Assembly (NCBI GenBank): GCA_001275005.1
Contig: JWZX01000217.1
Location: forward strand, 1 to 15,261
From: Chrysochromulina tobinii
Lineage: Eukaryota; Haptophyta; Prymnesiales; Chrysochromulinaceae
Direction: 5' to 3'
Length of the DNA stretch: 15,261 nucleotides
A model generated the notes under the pieces. That model searched no databases and was not told where the DNA came from. It saw nothing but the letters and a program-made list of their open reading frames with translations. The translations under genes and the position numbers were made by a program. Of this stretch, positions 7,934-15,261 are shown piece by piece. How positions within the stretch are numbered: the stretch's first letter is position 1; each line of letters begins with the position of its first letter.

Positions 7934-10900
7934 CCCATACTTGCTCGACAGAGCAAATCTGCGCAGAGCAAATCGACCAAGTATGATGCACAGCTGGTCG
8001 GCACGCCGATCGCCCTGCGCTGGCTCGCCGAGCCCGGGCAGCCGTGGTTTTATGGAGTGGTGGCTGCATACAAGGACGGCCGCCACCTCGTCAAGTACAC
8101 CGATGGCGACTCGCGCTGGCACATCATCAGTGATTACGAGAGGGACGGCACCGTGCGTTGGCCCGCGGGCACTACGCATAGAGGAACTCCTGATCGCATG
8201 CTCAGGATGATGGGCGGCAGGATGATGGGCGGCGCTGGCTCCTCGAGCTCCACGGGCGACGGGCGGCCCGTGCCGGTGCCCGTGGGCACGATGCCCGTGG
8301 GCACGAACGCGGCTGTGGGCGACCGGCTGGAGGCGCGAGACACGCGAGGCAAGTGGGCCGAGGCGCGCGTCCTCGAGGTACGCGAGAACACCGAGTCGGC
8401 GCTGCTCAGGGAGATCAAGGTGCACTATTCTGATGACCTCTGATGACCTCTGATGACCTCTGATGACCTCTGATTGCCTCTGATGACCTCTGATTGCCTC
8501 TGATTGCCTGCCTCATCAGGTGCACTATTCCGGGTTCAACTCGCGCTTTGACGAGTGGATCACCGTGAACGAGGGGCGGCTGCGCAATTGGCGTGGAGGC
8601 CGCGGACGAAGGAGGGCGGAGGAGTTGGCTGCGGCATTGCTGGGTATGCCTACGCCCGCGCCTAGGCTCGAGCAGCCACAACCTGGAGTGGCCGCCATAG
8701 ACCGCAAGGCTCTACTGCGCCTGCTGCCCCGCGAGCCGCCTTTGTTACGCGGCGCGAGCTCGGCCCTCAGCTCGGACAGCGGCAGCACCAAGGCGGCAGC
8801 AGCGAACAAGGTGGAGACGAACGACGAAGGAAAGCAGCGCTACCGCGGCTCCTTCACGACGCCGGAGGAGGCGGCCTTGTGCAACGCGAGGCATATTGGG
8901 GCGGAGCGAGCGGCGGCAGAGGCGGCGGAGGCGCGTGGCGAAGGGCCGCAGCCGCTTACAGCGGAAGAGGCCTGGGCGGCTGCGGCGGCCGAGGGGCTCG
9001 AGCTGGTGCCGTCGTTGAGCAATGAGACGGGCTTCAAGTGTGTGAGCAAGGATAGAGACAAGTACGTGGCGCAGCTCAGAGAGAATGGCAAGACCTGCTA
9101 CCTCGGCGCCTTCGCGACGCCGGAGGAGGCGGCCTTGTGGTACGCGAGGCATGTTGGGGCGGAGCGAGCGGCGGCAGAGGCGGCGGAGGCGAGGGGCGAA
9201 GGGCCGCAGCCGCTCACGGCGGACGAGGCCTGGGCGGCTGCGGCGGCCGAGGGGCTCGAGCTGATCACGTCGTCGGGCAATGAGACGGGCTTCAAGGGCG
9301 TGCGCAAGGATAGAGACAAGTACCGGGTGCAGATCCGGGAGGAAGGCAGAGCGATCTGCCTCGGCAGCTTCGCGACGCCGGAGGAGGCAGCCTTACACTT
9401 TGCGAGGTACCTAGGAGCGGAGCGAGCGGCGGCAGAGGCGGCGGAGGTGAAGAGCAAACAGGCACAGATCGAGCAGTCCCTCACGGCGGATGAGGTGAGG
9501 GCGATCGCAGCGGCCGAGGGGCTCGAGCTCATCCTCTCGAAGAATGAGACGGGCTTCAAGGGCGTGAGCAGGCAGACCTCTTTGAGAGGCGGGGAAACCA
9601 AATACAAGGCGGAGGTTTGGATGAATGGCAAGAATCATTGCCTTGGCATCTTCTCAACGGCAGAAGAGGGGGCTCTATGCTACGCGAGGTACGTCGGAGC
9701 CAAGCAAGCGACGGCCAAGGCGGCGAATACGAGTATATACGTCGGAGCCAAGCAAGCGATGGCCAAGGCGACGGCGACGGCTCGCTCGGTCCCTTCCTCA
9801 GATGAGGCGGCAGCTTCAGCGGCAGTGAAGAGGGAAACGCTTAGCGACGAGGCGGGTGCAGGCTCGTCGTCTGCCTCCGTGAAGTCCAACGTGGCGCGCA
9901 CCTCGTGCAGTGAGCCTGGGCCCTTCAAGCGGCAGCGGCCGAGCGGTGCCGAAGCTCTCGAGGAGAGATCCAATCTCGGGGCGAGGTCCGATCTCCCCGA
10001 GCGATCGAGATCCAATCTCGGGGCGAGGTCCGATGTCCCCGAGCGATCGGAGCTCGAGGCAGCGGCGCTTCTCGAGACCGCCCTGGCGCGCGTGGCAGCC
10101 TCCACGAAGGCCGCGGAGGTGGCGAGGGCACAGGCGGCGGCGGCGACCACCGCTGCAGAAGCGGCAGCAGCAGCCTTGGCTGCAAAGGAGCAGGAGACGG
10201 AGGCTACTTTGGCCGCAAAGGAAGCTGAGAGCGCAGCCCTGCGCCTCAAGGCAGCCCTCAAGGAGCAGGAGGCGGCGGCAGCCTTGGCTGCAAAGGAGGC
10301 GGAGAGTGAAGCCCTGCGCCAACTCGCGGCCGAAAAGGCGCAGGAGGCGGCGGCAGCCTTGGCTGCAAAGGAGGAGGAGAGCGCGGCTCTGCGCCACCAG
10401 CTGAGTGTCCTCTCTAACGGCATTGCCGCGAGCCACGGCCGCCACGGTAGCTACGGTGCCGGCAGCAGCGCGGACGGAGCCTCCGAGGTCACCGAAGCCG
10501 CCGCGCGTCTCGAAGATTGGAAATGGACGGCGAGCGGCGCGCTCATTGGAGCGGTGTACGGCCGAAAGGGCTACAAGGACGGCGAGGTGATGACGACGAG
10601 TGTAGTGCCGCCGTGTGGCCGCTACGAAGGGCATGTGACGACCTCGACGGGCACCACGTACCTTTTAGGTCAGCCGGCCGCCGCTGAAGGCGAGGCGGCC
10701 GGTCGACTGGCGAGTGTTGCCACCCGAACGGGCGCCAAACGGAAAAAGATGGACTTGCCTAATATGGAGCATTGGGAGGGGCAGATCCTTGCCTCGTGCC
10801 GCCAAAAACCAGGGGACGAGCCCTCACACGTGACTGGGCGTGACAGCCCGGATTCGTTGCCTTCGGATGCGCAAGGAGCCTGTGCCCAAGGTATCCTGGC

Positions 10901-11108
10901 CCGGCTGCAATGTGCCATCTGCCTGCAGACGCTCAATAACCCGCACTCGCTGCCATGTACGCACACCTTCTGTTACGACTGCATCAACCAGTGGGCCCGG
11001 CAAGCACAGTCCACGCACTGCCCACTGTGCAAGCAGCCCTTTTTCCGGCGGAGCATCGTTCGCAACCATACGATTGCAGAGATCATCGCGGCTGCGTCCT
11101 TTGCGTAG
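7607..11108 (+). CDS. Tudor-like / chromo-barrel / AP2 repeat / coiled-coil / RING-finger protein (2 exons)
   Basis: Exons 7607-8419 and 8520-11108 give 1133 aa. Domains in order: a Cys/His cluster (C14, C20, C26, H32, C36); an acidic Asp/Glu tract (75-109); a Tudor-like segment at 130-180 (WFYGVVAAYKDGRHLVKYTDGD); a chromo-barrel/Tudor-knot at 236-295 (GDRLEARDTRGKWAEARV, then HYSGFNSRFDEWI across the intron); four AP2-like repeats between about 376 and 664 (core TGFKGVRKDRDKYRVQI, LGSFATPEEAA), the first lacking its first strand; a basic KRQRPS at 741; an Ala/Glu-rich coiled coil at 783-898; an unassigned segment near 938-990; and a C3HC4 RING (C1069, C1072, C1084, H1086, C1089, C1092, C1105, C1108). 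Known: Tudor and chromo-barrel folds bind modified histones, AP2 binds DNA, RING recruits E2. Inferred: a nuclear, chromatin-targeted E3 ligase. The start is uncertain; an upstream exon is possible. Confidence 0.8.
8420..8519 (+). repeat. Intron of the AP2/RING gene: decamer minisatellite with 13-bp boundary repeat
   Basis: The intron is exactly 100 bp (GTGCACTATTC...CCTCATCAG). Bases 8431-8510 are eight decamers, TGATGACCTC or TGATTGCCTC, the last with one change. AGGTGCACTATTC occurs at 8418-8430 and again at 8518-8530, so the intron starts with a copy of the next exon's first 11 bases. Removing it restores the chromo-barrel motif KVHYSGFNSRFDEW without a frame change, which fixes the splice sites. 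Confidence 0.9.
8853..9722 (+). repeat. In-frame tandem repeats encoding the AP2-like units
   Basis: The TTC..GACGCCGGAGGAGG block recurs at 8853, 9111 and 9369, a period of exactly 258 bp (86 codons), and a diverged fourth copy starts at 9651 (282 bp later). Copies 1 and 2 are nearly identical at DNA level over more than 100 bp, including synonymous positions. That points to recent duplication or gene conversion. A 33-bp piece of the last unit is repeated again (9690-9722 and 9738-9770). Confidence 0.8.
9966..10049 (+). repeat. Two 42-bp in-frame tandem repeats
   Basis: Units 9966-10007 and 10008-10049 differ at about one base. Each encodes RSNLGARSDLPERS, or with the change RSNLGARSDVPERS, just before the coiled coil of the AP2/RING protein. 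The RS and SD/SN pattern suggests a flexible, possibly phosphorylated linker. Confidence 0.8.
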
Positions 11109-11965
11109 TGTAGTGGAGTACTGCGGATGATCGAACCGTTCGGCGAGTCGCATGGTCTAGTCGTTCTCGCGAAGTTCAGAGCACATGGTCCAGATATGGT
11201 CACAGGGACAAGTCGACGGAGGGCAACCTCGAGATTGACGAGGACGGTTACATCGAGATTGACGAGATTGACGAGGACGGTTACATGGACGCGTCGCAGC
11301 CGTGCTCAGTGCTCTTGCGCAGTACCTGAAGGTGCTCTGGGCGCAGACTCTGGGGTGCACGACGACGAACGGAAATCGTAGCGAGATGTACGCCGATCTG
11401 TGCAAGCTACCAGGCCTTTCAAGCTCGATGACGAGGTCATCATGTAGGAGCAAGCGTCGGTCGGCTCATGCTGTCATGCACCATGCAGCTCGTGGGGGGG
11501 GACCGCCATCGAAACGGTAGCGCGCACGTCGCGTGAGATCTGTGCGTTCTTTGAGTTTGACTGAAATTGAAAACTAAGCCAACATGACGTGAATTTCTAC
11601 CTCGGCTTCACACACATGTTCACACAGCTACATGCACAGCTACGACACTGCACACTCGACTGCACACCACCGATTCGAGACTTTTTACTTCGCCACGTTG
11701 ACGCTGTCCTGTTCGCTGTTTGGAAATTCAGTCTTCCCCTCCGTGGGGGCTGGGGTGGTTCAAAAGCGTACGTGGACACTCAGGACACCAGATGTTACAT
11801 GTTTGTGGCCTTGATCTCCCCTCGGACCGGAGTAGCGGACTATTGGCCTTGCCGAGCGGCTCCGTGGCTCCGCGCCATCTTGCAAGATTGCAATCTCGTA
11901 GCAAGATTTCAATCTCGCATCAATCGCGCCATCTCGCAAGATTGCAATCTCAGCAGGAAGCAGAA
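11109..11965. other. Convergent intergenic region, no gene seen
   Basis: This space of 857 bp lies between the 3' ends of the AP2/RING gene (+) and the FAM98 gene (-). No open frame has a recognisable domain. At about 11228-11287 the block GAGATTGACGAGGACGGTTA is present twice; in one short frame it reads as an acidic IDEDGY repeat. That frame has no convincing start and stops soon after. A palindrome cluster at 11871-11952 is listed separately. Confidence 0.55.
11871..11952. repeat. Cluster of 12-bp palindromes within a 54-bp duplication
   Basis: AGATTGCAATCT, its own reverse complement, occurs at 11885-11896 and 11939-11950. The one-base variant AGATTTCAATCT lies at 11904-11915. The first and last copies sit inside a longer direct repeat beginning CGCGCCATCT (11871 and 11925), offset by 54 bp. 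The cluster ends about 15 bp from the proposed stop codon of FAM98, so it would be in that gene's 3' UTR. Confidence 0.65.
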
Positions 11966-13232
11966 TCAGCCCCTGCCACCCCCACGACCGCCACCTCTCC
12001 TCCGATCGCCGCCACCTCCCCGACCCCCGACACCATCCGTCGCCGTCTCGATGGTCACAACCCGCTCGCTTGTCGCTCCACCCTCATCACCGCCGCCGCC
12101 GCCGCCGCCTCTTCCGCCGCCTCCTCCGCCTCCTCCTCCGCCTCCACCACCTCCACGTCCGTCTGCTCCGCCTCCGCTGCCTCCGCCCTTGCCGCCGCCT
12201 CGCGCCTTGCCGCCCTTGCCGCCCTTGCCGCCGCTGCCGCCGCCCCCTGCCGCCCCTGTCGTCCCTGCCGCCCCTGCCGCCCCTGTCGTCCGTGCCGTCC
12301 ATGTGCCCCTCCCCCGCCGCCGCTCCCTCACTTTCCTGCTCCATGTACCGGTACGTCTGCGGAGCGACGGGCATCTGAGCCGACACCCGGCCGCCGCGAT
12401 CGGGCACGTTGCCGATGCGCACCTTTTTGACAAAGTCGGCGCACGAAAGGGACGGCGCGCGCTGCAGCTCGAGCAGCGAGCGGTCGGCACGCAAGGCCGA
12501 CTCGACGCTAATGACCAACGGCGGCGGGAGCGCGGCGCGAGCCTTCGCCACCGCGGCCGCCATCTCGTCTGCGCGCGCCTTGGCACGCTCGGACCAACCA
12601 AAGGTTTGGATGAGCACGTCGAGGCGCTTGAGCAGCATCTCGCGCCGTGTCGCATAGTCGCGCTGTAGCCCGTCTGCCACCTGCGCCAGCACAGCGCGCT
12701 CCTCGGCGCTCAACGCCGCCGCGCTCGCTGCGCTCACCAGCGCCTCCAACGTGCTAGTCGGTTGTGCAGCAGCGACTTCCACGGGGCATACGTTGGCCGT
12801 CGCATTGGACTCGGCGGCTCCGAGGCTCTCCGCGGCCGCGCGCAGCCGCGCGAGCGTCACAAGTGGCTCCTCACCCGACGCTATCCGATCGACACGCAGA
12901 GCTGCACAGCACGCAGCCAGCGCACCTCGCAGGCGCGCGGCCCCGCCATCCGACGGCTCCGGCTGTTGAACGGCTGCCCTGCGGCCAGCGATGATGCGCC
13001 GCGCCTGCGCTTCGCCCACGAGCGTGTACACAGTTTCGACGCGCTCAGCCACCGTCGACTGAGGCAAGGATGCCGCCGACATGTCGAGCGCGTGCGCCCA
13101 ATCGTTCGCAAGCGAGGCAAATGGCGCGCCACCTTCCATGGCGATGTCTGGTAAGCTTTCGATACCCTTGCCGAGCTTCAGCGTCGGCGGTAGCGTCAGT
13201 TCGGCAAGGTACTTGGCAGCATTGGGCATCAT
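11966..13232 (-). CDS. FAM98: FAM98-family protein with an RGG tail interrupted by a one-base frame shift
   Basis: Known: animal FAM98 proteins are partners of the RTCB-DDX1 tRNA ligase complex and carry an RGG-rich, arginine-methylated tail. The frame from the ATG pair at 13232 has the family core: YATRREMLLKRLDVLIQTFG (193-212), W213 and SERAK, then RIGNVPDRGGR (272-282). After about residue 312 comes an RGG/RDD repeat. At 12243-12247 (GGGGG on this strand) the repeat AGGGGCGGC has one extra G. The original frame then becomes Arg/Trp-rich and stops at 12087. One base over, the frame continues as a clean Gly/Arg/Lys-rich tail to a stop at 11966-11968. With the shift the protein would be 421 aa. 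This may be an assembly error, a strain mutation, or a small intron in the repeat. The two Met codons at the start make the exact first residue uncertain. Confidence 0.82.
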
Positions 13233-13363
13233 TGCGGCGTGAAAACAGAAGAAAATGCCTCCCTCACAACTTCAACCTCGAAACCTCGCCCACTGTCACA
13301 CGACCCTTGCTGCGGCACCCTCGGCCAAAGTTCTCCGAAGGGAAAGTTGTGTTTCGTCACTGT
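13233..13363. promoter_or_regulatory. Divergent promoter between FAM98 and uxuA
   Basis: Only 131 bases separate the two start codons, so the two genes probably share one bidirectional promoter. The region is less GC-rich than the genes. ACAACTT near 13265 and AAGTTGT near 13344 form a widely spaced inverted repeat. I see no TATA box. Confidence 0.45.
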
Positions 13364-14677
13364 ATGTCATCTCCTTCAATGAGTGGGAGTGACGATAAAC
13401 ATGTCGCCCCCACCGCCGTCCGCCTGGAGCAGACGTGGCGCTGGTACGGCCCGAACGACCCGGTCACGCTCAAGCACGTGAAGCAGGCCGGGGCAACGGG
13501 CGTTGTCACCGCGCTGCACCACGTGCCGATCGGCCAGGTCTGGACTGTCGAGGCCATCAAGCAGCGGATCGCCGAGGTGGAGAAGGAGGGCCTGACCTGG
13601 AGCGTCGTGGAGAGCGTGCCCGTGCACGAGTCGATCAAGCAGGGCCTTCCCGACCGCGACAAGTACATCGCCGCGTACCAGCAGTCCGTCAGGAACCTCG
13701 GTGCGTGCGGCTGCAACATCCTGTGCTACAACTTCATGCCGGTCATCGACTGGACCCGCACGGACCTCGAGTACGAGTGGTTCGACGGCTCGAAGGCGCT
13801 CGCATTCGACGCCAAAGATTTCGCCGCCTTCGAGCTCTTCATCCTCAATCGGCCGGGCGCTGCGAAGACGTACGACGCCGCCGCGACCAAGCGCGCGAAG
13901 GCGCACTTCGACGCGATGAGCGCGGAGAAGCGCCAGAAGCTGCAGCAGAATATCGTCGCGGGGATGCCGGGCAAGATGACGGAAGCGCACACGCTCGAGT
14001 CCTTCCAGGGCGCGCTCGATGCGTACAAGACGCTCGACGCCAACGCGCTTCGCGCCAACCTCGCCTACTTTCTGCGTGCGGTGGTGCCCGTGGCCGAAGA
14101 GGCGGGCGTGTACATGGCCATCCATCCAGACGACCCTCCATGCCCGCTGCTCGGGCTGCCGCGCGTGGTCTCGACGGACGCCGATGTGTGCGCGCTCCTC
14201 GCCGCCGCGCCCTCGACGCACAACGGCCTCACATTCTGCGTGGGCAGCTACGCATCGTCTCCGCTGAATGATGTCGAGGCGATGGCGGCGAATCATGCGG
14301 ACAAAGTCTTCTTTGTCCACCTGCGAAACGTGAGGCGCTCGGGGGAGGGTGCGCTGTGCAACTTTGTCGAGTCGGATCACCTCGATGGCGAGGTCGACAT
14401 GTACCAGATCCTCAAGACGTTCACGAAGGAGGCCGCACGTCGACGAAACCTTCAAATGGCCGAGGCGGTGTGCCGGATGCCCTTTCGACCCGACCACGGG
14501 CACCAGATGCTTGACGACCTCGATGAGGGCAAGAAGACGAACCCGGGGTACACGGCCATCGGCCGGCTGCGTGGGCTCGCCGAACTCCGTGGCCTGCAGG
14601 AGGCGATCGTGCGCCATGAAGAGGAGAAGCAACAGCTCGAGGCTGCCCCCATGCCCAAAAAGTCTCGTCGCAAGTGA
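13364..14677 (+). CDS. uxuA: Mannonate dehydratase (UxuA)
   Basis: Known: UxuA dehydrates D-mannonate to 2-keto-3-deoxy-D-gluconate in hexuronate breakdown, a bacterial pathway; it is an Mn2+-dependent TIM-barrel enzyme. The 437-aa product is collinear with bacterial UxuA, starting at LEQTWRWYGPNDPV (21-34) and including QAGATGVVTALHH, CYNFMPVIDWTRTDLEY and KTNPGYTAIGRLRGLAE. The expected metal and active-site residues are present: H254 in HPDDPP, C292 in FCVGSYA, H319 in VHLRNV, D377 and H378 in RPDHGHQM. The start at 13364 is the first ATG downstream of the AT-richer promoter; a second in-frame ATG is at 13379. The protein adds about 20 residues at each end compared with the bacterial enzyme, and the C-terminus is basic (PKKSRRK). 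No targeting peptide is evident. The gene has no intron, which fits an origin by transfer from bacteria. No other hexuronate gene is in the window. Confidence 0.93.
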   Translation: MSSPSMSGSDDKHVAPTAVRLEQTWRWYGPNDPVTLKHVKQAGATGVVTALHHVPIGQVWTVEAIKQRIAEVEKEGLTWSVVESVPVHESIKQGLPDRDKYIAAYQQSVRNLGACGCNILCYNFMPVIDWTRTDLEYEWFDGSKALAFDAKDFAAFELFILNRPGAAKTYDAAATKRAKAHFDAMSAEKRQKLQQNIVAGMPGKMTEAHTLESFQGALDAYKTLDANALRANLAYFLRAVVPVAEEAGVYMAIHPDDPPCPLLGLPRVVSTDADVCALLAAAPSTHNGLTFCVGSYASSPLNDVEAMAANHADKVFFVHLRNVRRSGEGALCNFVESDHLDGEVDMYQILKTFTKEAARRRNLQMAEAVCRMPFRPDHGHQMLDDLDEGKKTNPGYTAIGRLRGLAELRGLQEAIVRHEEEKQQLEAAPMPKKSRRK

Positions 14678-14835
14678 GCGCCATGGTGAGCATTCCCGCG
14701 GCGTGGAGTTAGCTCAGGGGGGTGATGTCTGTTTAGAGAGTAGAGTGTTCAGTTCGGCTGGGGGTGGTACAGCGATTGTCTTCACACTGTTCACGAAGAT
14801 GATTCACGAATAGGCTCTTTTAGGAACCAACTTCA
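14678..14835. other. Short intergenic region between uxuA and the protease gene
   Basis: These 158 bases hold the uxuA 3' UTR and the promoter of the next gene in the same direction. No ORF, RNA gene or strong repeat is visible; a tRNA A-box-like match is listed among the rejected items. Confidence 0.4.
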
Positions 14836-15261
14836 ATGCCGCCATCCACCGCCCCTGGCGCACACGACGCCGGCATCGATTACGGCGAGATCGCTGCGGA
14901 TATCGCGGCCGACAACATGGCAGCTCACATCGCTGCCATGGCGGACCAAGAGATGGCGGCCTATCAACCCGCGTCGGAGATCCACAGGAGGCCAACGAAG
15001 TTCTGCAGTGGAGTTCCGCACAAGGGGGAACCTTGGCTCATGTCCTCACCTGTACCTCACTGGCAGCGCGGCGTGGTGGCAATTGGTGTGCGGAAGAGCC
15101 TTGCACCCGATGATAATGCTCTCATTGGTAGCGGCTGGATAGTTGATCTGGATCGTGGGCTCTTGTGCACCTGCGCCCACGTCGCTATCGATTGTTTCCA
15201 CGCATCGCCTTTGGACCCGAAGGATTACGGCCTTGCCATTGGCGTCGGCATCGGTGAGAGT
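14836..15261 (+). CDS. Trypsin/HtrA-like serine protease domain protein (N-terminal part)
   Basis: The frame opens at ATG 14836 and continues for 142 codons to the window edge. Residues 1-55 are an Ala-rich, low-complexity leader without a clear signal peptide. From about 78 the chymotrypsin-fold pattern appears: RGVVAIGV, then GSGWIVDLDRGLLCTCAHV (98-116), equivalent to the GSGFVID...LTNAHV block of HtrA/trypsin-like proteases, which places the catalytic His at 115. The Asp and Ser of the triad would lie outside the window. A GTGAGAGT at 15254-15261 resembles a splice donor, so an intron may begin at the very end. The fold call is good; activity and substrate are unknown. Confidence 0.7.
   Translation, partial: MPPSTAPGAHDAGIDYGEIAADIAADNMAAHIAAMADQEMAAYQPASEIHRRPTKFCSGVPHKGEPWLMSSPVPHWQRGVVAIGVRKSLAPDDNALIGSGWIVDLDRGLLCTCAHVAIDCFHASPLDPKDYGLAIGVGIGES

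Noticed and set aside
7583-8443. AP2/RING exon 1 starting at 7583 and ending at the in-frame stop at 8443
   Set aside because: The codon at 7583 is GTG, and the stop lies in the intron; splicing at 8419/8520 restores the chromo-barrel motif.
8431-8510. TGATGA and CTGA repeats in the AP2/RING intron, resembling C and D boxes of a snoRNA
   Set aside because: Both motifs are part of every decamer repeat; there is no single C/D pair with flanking stem and guide spacing.
11589-12668. Proline-rich open frame on the plus strand
   Set aside because: It is the complement of the FAM98 Gly-rich tail; poly-Gly codons read backwards give Pro, and the frame has no domain of its own.
6784-13232. RNA-repair cluster of the 2H phosphoesterase and FAM98
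   Set aside because: They are almost 5 kb apart with an unrelated gene between them and no shared promoter; co-location is weak evidence in a eukaryote.
13376-14632. Long open frame (418 codons) on the minus strand opposite uxuA
   Set aside because: It lies wholly inside the uxuA coding region, has no recognisable domain, and is explained by the high GC content of third codon positions.
14710-14721. TAGCTCAGGGGG, resembling a tRNA A-box
   Set aside because: No B-box (GGTTCGA) at the right distance, no anticodon arm and no acceptor-stem pairing.

Overview
The window looks like nuclear DNA of a GC-rich unicellular eukaryote, most likely an alga. I favour a haptophyte because of the style of the leucine-rich repeats, the Ala/Asp/Glu-rich low-complexity tracts, the repeat-filled GT-AG introns and the close gene packing on both strands, but the sequence alone does not prove it. 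There is no bacterial operon structure. Genes are divergent or convergent neighbours with short intergenic spaces.

Layout from left to right. 1-1768 (-): the 5' 589 codons of an unbroken gene whose product joins a Skp1-like domain, an F-box-like segment and leucine-rich repeats; it runs off the left edge. 1769-2094: a divergent promoter region with two inverted repeats. 2095-6116 (+): a complete three-exon gene for UTP21/WDR36, a WD40 protein of the small-subunit processome. 6117-6783: a convergent 3' region with no gene I can support. 6784-7389 (-): a small 2H phosphoesterase. 7607-11108 (+): a two-exon gene for a large protein with a Tudor-like domain, a chromo-barrel/Tudor-knot, four AP2-like repeats, a coiled coil and a C-terminal RING finger. 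11109-11965: non-coding with a cluster of 12-bp palindromes. 11966-13232 (-): a FAM98 homologue whose RGG tail is split by a one-base frame shift. 13364-14677 (+): a complete bacterial-type mannonate dehydratase (UxuA). 14836-15261 (+): the start of a trypsin/HtrA-like serine protease that runs off the right edge.

The genes do not form a pathway, but two themes recur. Two proteins look like ubiquitin-ligase parts built in unusual ways: Skp1 and F-box in one chain, and chromatin-reader domains with AP2 repeats and RING in one chain. Three proteins belong to RNA processing or RNA-end chemistry (UTP21, FAM98, 2H phosphoesterase); I regard their closeness as probably chance.

The most notable DNA-level feature is the introns. 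UTP21 intron 1 and the intron of the RING gene are mostly minisatellite. Each starts with a copy of the first bases of the next exon (7 bp and 12-13 bp), and the two share repeat cores although they lie in unrelated genes. This looks like recent intron gain by duplication or insertion at an AG|GT site.
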